A stretch of DNA of 64,000 nt, from assembly GCF_902502825.2 (NCBI RefSeq), contig NZ_LR723670.1, positions 186,001-250,000 of the forward strand. Reading direction: 5' to 3'. The position numbers and the translations under genes were made by a program. The DNA comes from Pseudorhizobium flavum (lineage in GTDB: Bacteria > Pseudomonadota > Alphaproteobacteria > Rhizobiales > Rhizobiaceae). Within the stretch, counting starts at the first letter, position 1; each line of letters starts with the position of its first letter. The notes under the pieces are model-generated. The model was not told the DNA's origin, did no database searches, and saw only the letters and a list, made by a program, of their open reading frames with translations. Below are positions 46,572 to 55,447 of this stretch, piece after piece.

Positions 46572-47138
46572 ATGAACATCGTGCGGCTCCATCACTATTA
46601 TGTCTTCGAAACATCGGCGGGCTTCTGCGCGATCGCCTGGAGCGAGGCGGGGATCAGCCGCTTCCAGCTGCCGATGACAAGTGCCGACGCAGTGGAGCGG
46701 ATGATCCTGCGTCGCCTGCCCCAAGGGGCGCCGGACATTCCATCGGCCGGGATCAAGGCTGTCATCGAAACTGTCCGCCGTTACTTCGCTGGTGCACCCG
46801 TCGAGTTTTCCGCGCTGCGCCTCGATCTGGTCGAACAGGATGCCTTCTTCCGCGAGATCTATCTTGCTCTTCGAAGGGTCGGCTGGGGTGAGACCACGAG
46901 CTACGGCGCTCTGGCGAAGGCAATCGGAGCGGGGCCGGACGCGGCGCGAAGGGTCGGTCAGGCCATGGCGAATAATCCGATTCCCCTGATCATTCCATGC
47001 CATCGCGTGCTGGCTGCCGGTGGCAGGCTTGGTGGCTTTTCGGCTCCCGGCGGCTCCGACACGAAGGTGCGAATGCTGGAACTGGAGGGGGTACGGCTCG
47101 GCGCCAGGGATTCATCCCAACAGGCCTTCGCCTTCTAG
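46572..47138 (+). CDS. Methylated-DNA--cysteine S-methyltransferase (Ogt-type)
   Basis: Protein of 188 residues. The active site IPCHRVLA bears the acceptor Cys. GAGPDAARRVGQAMANNPIPLI lies just before it, and GGRLGGFSAPGGSDTKVRML after it. It repairs O6-alkylguanine by irreversible transfer. The N-terminal part VRLHHYYVFETSAGFCAIAWSEAGIS is the RNaseH-like domain. CGGAGG precedes the ATG at 46572. Confidence 0.9.
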   Translation: MNIVRLHHYYVFETSAGFCAIAWSEAGISRFQLPMTSADAVERMILRRLPQGAPDIPSAGIKAVIETVRRYFAGAPVEFSALRLDLVEQDAFFREIYLALRRVGWGETTSYGALAKAIGAGPDAARRVGQAMANNPIPLIIPCHRVLAAGGRLGGFSAPGGSDTKVRMLELEGVRLGARDSSQQAFAF

Positions 47139-47142
47139 CGGC

Positions 47143-47448
47143 TTAGATGCGGGTGATCGGAAGGGCGCGGATCACGATTTCTTCCTGATCGAAGCGCCGC
47201 TCCAGATCCGCGCGGAAATGTGTCCACCACTCGCGGTCGATCGCATCCACCATGACCTCGGCCGTAACGATGGCGTCCTTTTCCACGCCATCGTCGCTGA
47301 GCCAGAGGCCTTCAGCCGGAGCACTGCGGTGAAAGGTGATCCCACCGAACCGCTGGGCCAGGAGGTCGCGGATAGAGGCGAACATCTCGGGCGGGAACCC
47401 GTTGCCGTCGGAGTCCGTGGCGGGCAGCAAAATCTGGATAAGGTACAT
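47143..47448 (-). CDS. Conserved hypothetical protein of 101 residues
   Basis: Sequence features: MYLIQILLPATDSDGNGFPPEMF, RFGGITFHRSAPAEGLWLSDDGV and DREWWTHFRADLERRFDQEEIVIRA. A compact alpha/beta protein with no signal. It is convergent with the ogt-like gene. No family function is known to me. CGAG before the ATG is a weak ribosome site. Confidence 0.7.
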   Translation of the reverse strand: MYLIQILLPATDSDGNGFPPEMFASIRDLLAQRFGGITFHRSAPAEGLWLSDDGVEKDAIVTAEVMVDAIDREWWTHFRADLERRFDQEEIVIRALPITRI

Positions 47449-47494
47449 CTCGAACTCTTGGGTGCTGGAGGAGGCAATCTAGTGTCGCCCCGTC

Positions 47495-48298
47495 TTAACC
47501 TCCAGCGCTGTCGGCCGCTTTTCTGGCCCTTTCGGCTGCAGCTTGCGCGTCGATAATGGCTTGCACAGCCTCCTCTCTGCCAGCCGCGGCCTGGCTACGC
47601 GCCATATCGGCGAAACCCGCTGCCATCTGGGCTGCCGATTGTGCGGCTAAGCGGTTGGCGAGGGCGACTGGATGATCGCCTTTCGCCTCGGCGTCGCGGG
47701 CTTCCTGAGCAGAGGCTTCAGCGCCCACAGCCAGCTGATTGGCAGTGGCGGCATTATGCATCGCCAACTGGGCTGCAGTCAGGCTGGTTGCCGTAGCGGT
47801 TCCCGAAGCATTCAGAAAGGTGCGATCCCAGTCGATGTACGGGATCAGGGCGCCGCAATGGCTTTGAATGTAGACACTCAAGCCTTCCGTTGCTCGATTC
47901 ATGATGTTTGCGTCTGTTTCGTCGGTCCGTGCCGACTTTCCCAACTGGACGCCGTAAGCTACCCCGTACGCAAACCCGGCCTGCAGCCCCTCCTTGTACC
48001 CCTGCCGTTCGTCGGCAGAAGTAATCGAATCCGGCACCGGCGCGGCTGCCAGCGAAACCGACCCCCCGGTGGCCGATGCATCGGCCACCCCATTGTATCC
48101 ATCCACCAGGCCGCGCAACCAGCCAGGATAGGCTCCCTCGCACGCTCCCCGGTGATACTGAGGACTGTCACGGTCGGCGAGAACTGCGGGGACGTCCCCG
48201 AGAACAGTGAAAAGGATCGCGATCGCGACGCGCCGGCGAATAGCGTGATTGATATTCGCAGGAGCGGGCCTCCCGATATGCCTGGTCTGCCACACCAT
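47495..48298 (-). CDS. Ala-rich secreted protein of unknown function
   Basis: Protein of 267 residues. The N-terminus carries a basic run and a hydrophobic stretch (RRRVAIAILFTVLGDVPAVLA). The centre has ACEGAYPGWLRGLVDGYNG and GYKEGLQAGFAYGVAYGVQLG. The last 100 residues are an Ala/Gln/Glu-rich coiled coil. GGGAGGTCGGG precedes the ATG. No known domain was recognised; it is next to guaA but separately transcribed. Confidence 0.6.
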   Translation of the reverse strand: MVWQTRHIGRPAPANINHAIRRRVAIAILFTVLGDVPAVLADRDSPQYHRGACEGAYPGWLRGLVDGYNGVADASATGGSVSLAAAPVPDSITSADERQGYKEGLQAGFAYGVAYGVQLGKSARTDETDANIMNRATEGLSVYIQSHCGALIPYIDWDRTFLNASGTATATSLTAAQLAMHNAATANQLAVGAEASAQEARDAEAKGDHPVALANRLAAQSAAQMAAGFADMARSQAAAGREEAVQAIIDAQAAAERARKAADSAGG

Positions 48299-48411
48299 CC
48301 CGACCTCCCGTGATCGATGCCTTTCCGCTAGGCGAGGCTTCGATCATCAGGGATAGAACGCCGGCGATCATTGACCTGCGTCATCCTTGGCCGCGGGTAC
48401 CGGCGGGCGGC

Positions 48412-49989
48412 CTATTCCCACTCGATCGTGCCGGGCGGCTTCGACGTCACGTCGTAGACCACCCGGTTGATGCCGCGCACCTCGTTGATGATGCGGGTGG
48501 CGGTGCGGCCGAGGAAGTTCATGTCGTAGGGGTAGAAGTCGGCCGTCATTCCGTCCACGGAGGTAACGGCACGCAGGGCGCAGACGAAGTCATAGGTGCG
48601 GTAGTCGCCCATGACCCCGACCGTCTGTACGGGGAGGAGCACTGCAAACGCCTGCCAGATCGTGTCGTAGAGACCGGCCTTGCGGATCTCGTCCAGATAG
48701 ATGGCATCTGCCTTGCGCAGGATGTCGAGCTTATCGCGAGTCACGGCGCCGGGGCAGCGGATCGCGAGGCCCGGGCCCGGGAAGGGATGACGACCGATAA
48801 AGCTTTCCGGCAGGCCGAGCTCTCGGCCAAGTGCGCGCACCTCGTCCTTGAAGAGCTCGCGCAGCGGCTCCACGAGCTGCATGTTCATCCGCTCCGGCAG
48901 ACCGCCGACATTGTGGTGGCTCTTGATGGTGACGGAGGGGCCGCCGGAGAAGGAGACGCTTTCGATCACGTCCGGATAGAGCGTGCCCTGTGCCAGGAAT
49001 TTCGGGGCACCCTTGCCGTCCTCGGCGATCTTCGTCGCTTCGGCGTCGAAGACCTCGATGAACAGGCGGCCGATCGTCTTGCGCTTGACTTCCGGGTCGG
49101 TGACGCCGGCGAGCTCCGTCAGGAACAGGTCGGATGCGTCCACATGGACGAGCGGGATGTTGTAATGGTCGCGGAACATGCCGACCACCTGCTCGCTCTC
49201 GCCCTGGCGCATCAGGCCGTGGTCGACATAGATGCAGGTCAGCTGGTCGCCAATTGCCTCGTGGATCAGCACCGCCGCTACGGATGAATCGACGCCGCCG
49301 GAGAGGCCGCAGATGACCCGCTCGGAGCCGACCTGCTCCTTGATCTTGCGGATCATCTCGGCGCGATAGGCAGCCATGGTCCAGTCCGACTTCAGGCCGA
49401 CGATCTTGTGCACGAAGTTGGAGAGCAGCTTAGCGCCGTCCGGCGTATGCACCACTTCCGGGTGGAACATGGTGGTGTAGTAGCGGCGGCTCTCGTCGGC
49501 GGCGATGGCGAAGGGCGCATTTTCCGACGTCGCGATGACTTCAAAACCCTCGGGGAGTTTGGTGACCCGGTCACCGTGGCTCATCCAGACGGGATAGCGT
49601 CCGCCGACTTCCCAGAAGCCCTCGAACAGCGGGCTCGCCGCCTTCACCTCGAGATCGGCACGGCCGAACTCCGCCGCATGGCCGCCCTCGACGACGCCGC
49701 CGAGCTGGGTGCAGAGCGTCTGCTGACCGTAGCAGATGCCGAGGATCGGGACTCCGGAGTCGAAGACCGCCTGTGGCGCCCGCGGGCTGCCTTCCGCCGT
49801 CACCGAGGCCGGACCGCCGGAGAAGATCACGCCCTTCGGCTGCATCTTCTCGAAGGCCGTAGCGGCGTTCTGGAACGGGTGGATCTCGCAATAGACCCCG
49901 GCCTCGCGGATGCGGCGCGCAATCAACTGCGTCACCTGGCTGCCGAAATCGATGATGAGGATGCTGTCGGGATGGGCGATCTGGGTCAT
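48412..49989 (-). CDS. guaA: GMP synthase (glutamine-hydrolysing)
   Basis: Protein of 525 residues. The N-terminal glutamine amidotransferase has [19 protein letters not shown], the nucleophile in ILGICYGQQ, and His/Glu in [10 protein letters not shown]. The ATP-pyrophosphatase motif is [18 protein letters not shown]. The dimerisation domain has [11 protein letters not shown]. It converts XMP to GMP in the cytosol. Monocistronic here. Confidence 0.98.
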   Translation of the reverse strand: MTQIAHPDSILIIDFGSQVTQLIARRIREAGVYCEIHPFQNAATAFEKMQPKGVIFSGGPASVTAEGSPRAPQAVFDSGVPILGICYGQQTLCTQLGGVVEGGHAAEFGRADLEVKAASPLFEGFWEVGGRYPVWMSHGDRVTKLPEGFEVIATSENAPFAIAADESRRYYTTMFHPEVVHTPDGAKLLSNFVHKIVGLKSDWTMAAYRAEMIRKIKEQVGSERVICGLSGGVDSSVAAVLIHEAIGDQLTCIYVDHGLMRQGESEQVVGMFRDHYNIPLVHVDASDLFLTELAGVTDPEVKRKTIGRLFIEVFDAEATKIAEDGKGAPKFLAQGTLYPDVIESVSFSGGPSVTIKSHHNVGGLPERMNMQLVEPLRELFKDEVRALGRELGLPESFIGRHPFPGPGLAIRCPGAVTRDKLDILRKADAIYLDEIRKAGLYDTIWQAFAVLLPVQTVGVMGDYRTYDFVCALRAVTSVDGMTADFYPYDMNFLGRTATRIINEVRGINRVVYDVTSKPPGTIEWE

Positions 49990-50029
49990 GGCGAGCCTTT
50001 AGAGAAACTTTGGCGTCGGCGCAACTGCG

Positions 50030-50668
50030 TCAGGGGTTCAATTCGCCGCTCTCCAGGGCATCGAGAAGGCGATCGACGGCCACGGCGAGCTTCTCGTCGA
50101 TCACATGCAGGTATTCCGTCCAGTCACCCACATGCTTGAGGTCCTCCTTGCCGTCGGAGATGCCGCGAAGGCCGATCAGTGGGAGGCCGAACCGGTGGCA
50201 GCTTCGCAGCAGGGCGAAGGTTTCCATGTCCACCATGTCCGCTTCGATCCCGTCATAGGCAGGACCCGAAATGATCTTGCCTCCGGTGGAGAGCGCGGCC
50301 GTGGGAATGCCGGGGATACGGTGAGGGAGTTCGATCGTTGCGGGGTGATCGAGAAACGGTGTCCTGCCCTTCTCGAAGCCGAGCGGCGAAGCATCCATGT
50401 CGCGGTAGGCAACGGAGGCGACCTGATAGATGCCTGTCTGCTCCAGGCTACGCGAACCGGCAGATCCAAGGGAGACAACCAGATCGGGGCGGTCACCCGA
50501 TGCCTCCAGCCGCGTGAGGGCATGAGTCAGGACGACGGCCGCCTCGACCGGACCGACGCCCGTCATCAGCGGAACGATCCGCTGGCGCAGATGCACGCCA
50601 TACTCCGCGTCCACCGCCATCACGAACAGCAAGGTCTTGCCGCCCGCCCGGGTCAGGTGAACTTTCAT
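50030..50668 (-). CDS. 5'-methylthioadenosine/S-adenosylhomocysteine nucleosidase-like protein
   Basis: Protein of 212 residues. The phosphorylase/nucleosidase fold is seen in VVSLGSAGSRSLEQTGIYQVASVAYRDMD, ADMVDMETFALLRSCHRFGLPLIGLRGISDG. The glutamate and aspartate of the nucleosidase site (VDMET, SDG) are present. The ATG overlaps the stop of the hotdog thioesterase gene (ATGA). It probably recycles methylthioadenosine or S-adenosylhomocysteine. Confidence 0.82.
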   Translation of the reverse strand: MKVHLTRAGGKTLLFVMAVDAEYGVHLRQRIVPLMTGVGPVEAAVVLTHALTRLEASGDRPDLVVSLGSAGSRSLEQTGIYQVASVAYRDMDASPLGFEKGRTPFLDHPATIELPHRIPGIPTAALSTGGKIISGPAYDGIEADMVDMETFALLRSCHRFGLPLIGLRGISDGKEDLKHVGDWTEYLHVIDEKLAVAVDRLLDALESGELNP

Positions 50669-51108
50669 CCGACGATGTCCTCCCGGCCGCGCACCACCAT
50701 CATCGTTGCCGTCATCGAAGCAATCAGCTTCGCCGGCCCGTCGCTGATCGCATAGGCACGCCCGTCCGCGACGATGATGGTCGAGCCGGGCTTGGTGATC
50801 TCCCCGTGGAAGAGGAAGCGTTCGCCGCGACCGGGCGACATGAGATTGACCTTGAACTCGATCGTCAGCAGCGAAGCGTCGACCGGGATCACGGAGAAGG
50901 CCGCATACGTACATGCCGTGTCGAGGGCAGTGGAAATGATGCCGCCGTGCAGGAGACCGTGCTGTTGCGTCAGCTTAGGGTCGAACGGCAACTCGATCTC
51001 GACCATCGCCTGCTCGATACGGGTGAGTGTCGCACCTATCGTCTCCATCGCCGGCTGGCGACCGAAGCTCTGCCTGATCCGCTCGCGGAAATCGTCGGTG
51101 TCATCCAT
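50665..51108 (-). CDS. PaaI-type hotdog-fold thioesterase
   Basis: Protein of 147 residues. The family hallmark is GLLHGGIISTALDTACTYAAFSVI, followed by IEFKVNLMSPGRGERFLFHGEI. It cleaves acyl-CoA thioesters in the cytosol; the acyl group is unknown. A ribosome site AGAGGGTACGAG precedes the ATG at 51108. Its stop is shared with the start of the nucleosidase, indicating an operon. Confidence 0.87.
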   Translation of the reverse strand: MDDTDDFRERIRQSFGRQPAMETIGATLTRIEQAMVEIELPFDPKLTQQHGLLHGGIISTALDTACTYAAFSVIPVDASLLTIEFKVNLMSPGRGERFLFHGEITKPGSTIIVADGRAYAISDGPAKLIASMTATMMVVRGREDIVG

Positions 51109-51178
51109 CTCGTACCCTCTTCGCGATTGCGAAATTGGCATGCCGCGGACCGCCAAGCAAGCAGGAGCAGGTTTCCGC

Positions 51179-51631
51179 TCAGTTCAGCACGGCGATGGAG
51201 AGATTGAGCAGTGTCGCAAAGGTGACCCACGCCGCATAGGGCACGAAGAGCCAGGCGGAGACCCGGTCGACGTTCCAACTGAGGCGGATGAAGGCAAGGA
51301 TGGCGACGAGGAGCGGGATGATCACGACCAAGCCGAGGATCGGGCTCTGGTAGCCGAAGAAGGCAGGTGACCAGAGAAAGTTCAGGATCATCTGCATGAA
51401 CCAGACCTGCATGCGTCCCGAGGCCGGTGCCTGAAGCCAGGTGCGCGCTCCGGCAATCGCGGTCAACACGTAGAGCGTGGTCCAGACCGGGCCGAAGATC
51501 CATGGCGGTGGCTGGAAGAACGGCTTCTCCAGTGACTGGTACCACTCGCCGGGCATATTGCTGACGCCGCTGAGGGCGCCGAGCCCGACAATGACGGCGA
51601 TGAACAGGATGTAGGTGAGCGATTTCTTCAT
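51179..51631 (-). CDS. TspO/MBR-family tryptophan-rich sensory membrane protein
   Basis: Protein of 150 residues with five transmembrane helices. The signature is YQSLEKPFFQPPPWIFGPVWTTLYVL followed by NFLWSPAFFGYQSP. In alphaproteobacteria, TspO binds porphyrins and links to stress and photosynthesis regulation. No matching sensor is near. Start ATG 51631, with a nearby ATG 51643 as alternative. Confidence 0.93.
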   Translation of the reverse strand: MKKSLTYILFIAVIVGLGALSGVSNMPGEWYQSLEKPFFQPPPWIFGPVWTTLYVLTAIAGARTWLQAPASGRMQVWFMQMILNFLWSPAFFGYQSPILGLVVIIPLLVAILAFIRLSWNVDRVSAWLFVPYAAWVTFATLLNLSIAVLN

Positions 51632-51672
51632 GGGCGGGAACATAGGGCGCACGGTTCCTTGCGCCAGTCCCT

Positions 51673-52758
51673 TCACGCGAGCCGCACGATGTGCTGGTCC
51701 CAGGCGACGGGGCTGCGGCTGTCGTCGAAACTGCCGCGATAGGAGGAGACGGCAAAACCTGTGCTCGACGGCGCGATGCCTGCAGCGTCGACGACCGCCT
51801 GCTCCCGCACGACTTCGCCGGTCCTCGCATCGAGGCTGACTGCCCGGCCACCCTTGGGTGAGGTCACCCCGACGATGCCATCGCGTCGATTCACGGCGAT
51901 CGCTCCCACGTAATTGGCAAGGCCGTCGGTCACGTTCGCCGGCAATGGTGTGAATGTCAGATCCTCACCCCGGCCAAGGTGCCCGACAAGCGGCGGCCGG
52001 GCATCGCGCGGACCCTCCCACTGGCAGGCAAACCAGATCTGCCCACCGTCTCCCAAGGCGATGTGGCGGGTGGACAATTGACGCAGCGCCGGCGGCAGTG
52101 CGTGCTTCTGGATGAGCCGGCCGTCGCTCGCCCCAAGCAGCACCAGCGACGGCTCCATGTGGTCGAGATTGAGCTTCGTTCGACCGAAATCCGGATGAGT
52201 CTCGATGCCGCCATTGGCGATCACCAGCATTGTACCGTCGTCCGAGACGGTCATGTCATGGGTGCCTATGCCGTGCGCGTCGAACTCGCCGATACGGCGG
52301 AAGCCGTCTGCCGCATCATAGATGCCGATCATGCCGCGATTGCCATCGAAGTCGTTCTCGCTGGCATAGAGCAGGCGCCCGTCTGGAGAAAAGGCGCCGT
52401 GGCCATAGTAGTGCCGCCCCTCGGGCGCGGACAGGACGATGGGTTCCATCCTGCCGAACGGATCGGTCACCACGGCGAAGGTGCCGGGCCTGCGGGCAAA
52501 GGCAACCAGCCGGCGGGTTGTCGGGCTGAAGGCCATGCCGTGGGAGCGGGCGGGGAGGAGGGTGCGGTCGATGATCTCCCCGCGTTCGGAGACGGTCGCG
52601 AGGCCGAAGGAGCCATCCGGCGCACGAAAGCCTGAGGCATAGACGGCATCGCATCGCTCGAGCGCCATCAGCGAGCGCGGCCCAAGCGCTGCCGCAAAAC
52701 CGACGCCGGCGGCTCTCAGGAAACTGCGGCGGTCGATGAGGTCGCTCCGCCAGGCCAT
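51673..52758 (-). CDS. DUF1513 protein of the imelysin iron operon (periplasmic beta-propeller-like)
   Basis: Protein of 361 residues with a Tat signal (RRSFLRAAGVGFAAALGPRSLMA). The body is a run of beta-strand repeats: YASGFRAPDGSFGLATVS, YGHGAFSPDGRLLYASENDFDGNRGMIGIYDA, GTHDMTVSDDGTMLVIANGGI. This is the last gene of the conserved imelysin-cytochrome-imelysin-DUF1513 operon found in iron-regulated loci of several proteobacteria. It starts 3 nt after the previous stop. The role is not defined biochemically. Confidence 0.83.
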   Translation of the reverse strand: MAWRSDLIDRRSFLRAAGVGFAAALGPRSLMALERCDAVYASGFRAPDGSFGLATVSERGEIIDRTLLPARSHGMAFSPTTRRLVAFARRPGTFAVVTDPFGRMEPIVLSAPEGRHYYGHGAFSPDGRLLYASENDFDGNRGMIGIYDAADGFRRIGEFDAHGIGTHDMTVSDDGTMLVIANGGIETHPDFGRTKLNLDHMEPSLVLLGASDGRLIQKHALPPALRQLSTRHIALGDGGQIWFACQWEGPRDARPPLVGHLGRGEDLTFTPLPANVTDGLANYVGAIAVNRRDGIVGVTSPKGGRAVSLDARTGEVVREQAVVDAAGIAPSSTGFAVSSYRGSFDDSRSPVAWDQHIVRLA

Positions 52759-52760
52759 CC

Positions 52761-53867
52761 TCAGTCTCCGTCCGAGAAAGAGAAGCCGGACGTCAGGCCG
52801 ATCGCGCCGCCATACTGGTCGTTCAGCCGGTCGATCAGGTCGCGGCCGTTCACCAGCAGGAAATCGAGCTTCTGCCGCTCCGCAGTGTCGGCGACGGCGA
52901 ATTCCATGTCGGGATTGATCTCCTCGACCACCCCCATCATCGCTTTGAGGACGAAATCGATGGAGCCGACGATGGAATGCTGGTCGGAAGGAAGCAGGTC
53001 GACAAGTTCAGATACCTGGATGAGGTCCCGCAGGCCCTCCAGGTTGCCATCCACCATCGTCCAGGTGTTCTGCGACCGCCAGAAGATCGCCTGCTTCGGA
53101 AAAGCCGACTTGTCCTCGCCTCGGTAGAACGTCTCGATCCGCTGGTCTCGCACCATTTCGGCACCATGGACCAGAATGCCGAGCAGTGCCGTCATCGCCT
53201 CCTGTTCCGTGCGGAACAGGGGACTGTCTGGCCCTGAGTTCTTCCACTGGTGTTGGACACCGTCGGACGCATCCCACTTCGCCGCCAGCTCGGAAGCGAT
53301 CTGCTTAATGTTCTGCGCTACCGCACGGCCATAGCGGCAGCGGAAATTTCCCTCAGGGCCGGTCAGGCTCTCGGAACCCGTGCCGGCTAGCACGAACTCC
53401 AGCGCGCCGAAGCCCTGCATGGCGACGCTCTTGCCTTTCAGGCTCGCGACCTCCGTCGCCGCCTCGTCCGGCTTCGCCAGCAACGCCTGAACCTGCTTCA
53501 AGCCGGTGCTCTTGCGGTCCGGATAGAAGAGGATGCGCTCCAGGCGGTTTTCCTCGATGGCCGGACCGGTCCGGACGATCTCGATCCTCGCCCAGCTTCG
53601 AGCAGCCTTCGCAAAACCATTTTTCGCGGCAGCAAGTGAAGCCGGCGAAGGCGCGCTGCAGAGCGATGCCATATCTTCGGCGAGATCACCCGCTGCAAGC
53701 TGGAAGACACGGTAGCCCTCCCGGATGAAGCCGTCGACGGCCTTTTCAATGACCTGCCGGATGGCTTCCGGTTCCGGAAAGGTGGGACTGATGGCCTCTT
53801 CCTGCGCCACGGCCACGGATGCGAATGCGAGAGCTCCCAGGGCGGCGGTGGAAAGAGCTTTCAGCAT
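52761..53867 (-). CDS. Imelysin-family protein (second copy)
   Basis: Protein of 368 residues with a signal peptide (MLKALSTAALGALAFASVAVAQ). The imelysin fold includes the metal site region GxHxxE-like elements seen as GFGALEFVLAG (with E) and later conserved helices. It is thought to bind iron in the periplasm. The start overlaps the end of the cytochrome gene, so the two are coupled. Its active helices differ from the first copy (55448). Confidence 0.83.
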   Translation of the reverse strand: MLKALSTAALGALAFASVAVAQEEAISPTFPEPEAIRQVIEKAVDGFIREGYRVFQLAAGDLAEDMASLCSAPSPASLAAAKNGFAKAARSWARIEIVRTGPAIEENRLERILFYPDRKSTGLKQVQALLAKPDEAATEVASLKGKSVAMQGFGALEFVLAGTGSESLTGPEGNFRCRYGRAVAQNIKQIASELAAKWDASDGVQHQWKNSGPDSPLFRTEQEAMTALLGILVHGAEMVRDQRIETFYRGEDKSAFPKQAIFWRSQNTWTMVDGNLEGLRDLIQVSELVDLLPSDQHSIVGSIDFVLKAMMGVVEEINPDMEFAVADTAERQKLDFLLVNGRDLIDRLNDQYGGAIGLTSGFSFSDGD

Positions 53868-55405
53868 CAGAGCGACTCCAGGAAGGCAAGCAGCGCCGTG
53901 CGGTCGTCCTTGTTAAGGGAGGCAAAGGCATCGCGTGCAGCCTCGGCCTCGCCACCATGCCAGAGGATCGCCTCGGTGAGATTGCGGGCCCGGCCGTCAT
54001 GAAGGAAGAACGTGTGCTCGTTGACCGTTTCCGTCAAGCCGATTCCCCAGAGTGGCTGCGTGCGCCATTCCCGCCCGTTCGCGACCCCGACCTCCTGCCC
54101 GTCCGCCAGGCCTTCGCCCATGTCGTGCAGCAGGAAGTCGGAATAGGGCCAGATCAGCTGGAAGGCGTGCGCCTTGTTCTCCGCGTCGCGGCGGGTCACG
54201 AATTTCGGTGTGTGGCAGGAGACGCAGCCCGATTGATAGAACAGTTCCTTGCCCTTGAGAACCTTGGTATCTCCCGGTTCACGACGGGCGGGGACAGCGA
54301 GGTTCTCGGAGTAGAAAGTTACGAGTTCCAGAACCGGATCGGGCGCCTCCGTATCACCCAGCCGCTCCTGCACGCCCGACGCGCGCGCAAAGCAGTCGGT
54401 CTGGGCGCTCGTGCAGTCGCCGTGATGAAACGGAGCATCCGGATTGGAAATGCCGAGATCGCCGACGAAGGCGGAAGCGGACTGGTCGCGGACAGAAGCG
54501 TTCTGCGCCTTGAATCCGAAGCGCCCGAGCTTCAGTTCCCGTGTACGATGGTCGCGGACCAGGGCAGGCTTGCCGGAGATGCCATCGCCGTCCTCATCAT
54601 CCGGATCTGCATTAGCGAGGATATCGGCCTCGTGGATCGCCTGGATCAGACCCATGCCGATCATCGGCGGAGCAATCCGCGGCGACAGGGTCACGTCCGG
54701 GTCCAGCGGACCGTAGCTCAGGTCCTTCACCGAATAGGTCGGCTTGCGCAGCGACACGACCTCGCCGTCCGCAAGCGTCATCTGGACCTCCTCATAGGAG
54801 ATCGCCATCGACCCTTCGGATTTCAGCCCGGGGACGGCAAGGTCCTGTAACTGCTTGCCGTAAGTTAGGTCGGGGAAGTTCAGCGCCTCGTGGCGGGCAA
54901 TGAGCGTCCTTTCCTCTTCCGTTCGGGCCGGGCGGGCGAGCCGGAGGAACATGGAGGTTGCGTCGGCCGCACCTTCAGGAGGATGCCCACGACCGTCCTT
55001 CAGGTGGCAGCTCTGGCAAGCCCGGGCGTTGAACAGCGGACCCAGCCCATCGGAGGCCTGGGTCGAAGAGGGCGAGGAGACCCACAGCTTGCGAAAGAGC
55101 GCGTTGCCGAGCTTGAATTCCTCCTCCTCAGCAAAGGTGAGATTGGCCGAGAAATGCGAGAAGGCATCCCCGTTGACGATCGCCTTGGTGGTCGCCGCAC
55201 CGCCCTGCATGGTCTCGAAGTTCTCGGCCTTGGAGAAATCTTTGGTGGGGCGGGTCACGCTGGCGACGCGCTTCCTGTCCTTTGGCGAGAGATCGGTGCG
55301 TTCATCCGGAAAGCGCGTGTCTTCAGAAATCGCCACCAGCGGAGTCAGAAGGAGAGCGCTCGACAGGATCGGCAACAGAAAAAGGCTGGCTTTGAGCGCT
55401 CTCAT
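53867..55405 (-). CDS. Di-haem cytochrome-like protein (COG3488, 'thiol oxidoreductase'/DUF1111)
   Basis: Protein of 512 residues with a signal peptide (MRALKASLFLLPILSSALLLTPL). Two haem c-type motifs are visible: CQSCH (residues around 130) and CVSCH (around 400). The region LTETVNEHTFFLHDGRARNLTEAILWHGGEA is the COG3488 end motif. It presumably moves electrons to or from iron bound to the imelysins. ATG 55405 is chosen because a strong hairpin (55415-55437) lies just upstream; ATG 55444 is an alternative. Confidence 0.85.
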   Translation of the reverse strand: MRALKASLFLLPILSSALLLTPLVAISEDTRFPDERTDLSPKDRKRVASVTRPTKDFSKAENFETMQGGAATTKAIVNGDAFSHFSANLTFAEEEEFKLGNALFRKLWVSSPSSTQASDGLGPLFNARACQSCHLKDGRGHPPEGAADATSMFLRLARPARTEEERTLIARHEALNFPDLTYGKQLQDLAVPGLKSEGSMAISYEEVQMTLADGEVVSLRKPTYSVKDLSYGPLDPDVTLSPRIAPPMIGMGLIQAIHEADILANADPDDEDGDGISGKPALVRDHRTRELKLGRFGFKAQNASVRDQSASAFVGDLGISNPDAPFHHGDCTSAQTDCFARASGVQERLGDTEAPDPVLELVTFYSENLAVPARREPGDTKVLKGKELFYQSGCVSCHTPKFVTRRDAENKAHAFQLIWPYSDFLLHDMGEGLADGQEVGVANGREWRTQPLWGIGLTETVNEHTFFLHDGRARNLTEAILWHGGEAEAARDAFASLNKDDRTALLAFLESL

Positions 55406-55414
55406 TGGTGGTAC

Positions 55415-55437
55415 AGGCCGTCCGGTCGGGACGGCCT
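55415..55437 (-). other. Intercistronic hairpin between imelysin and di-haem gene
   Basis: AGGCCGTCC pairs with GGACGGCCT (9 bp) around five bases, with no T-run. It lies between the imelysin stop (55448) and the likely start of the cytochrome gene and could adjust mRNA stability. Confidence 0.6.
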
Positions 55438-55447
55438 TCCTCATGTC

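Noticed and set aside
45034..46614. Minus-strand frame of 526 codons opposite the MCP gene
   Set aside because: Mirror frame; the MCP signalling hairpin on the plus strand is unmistakable.
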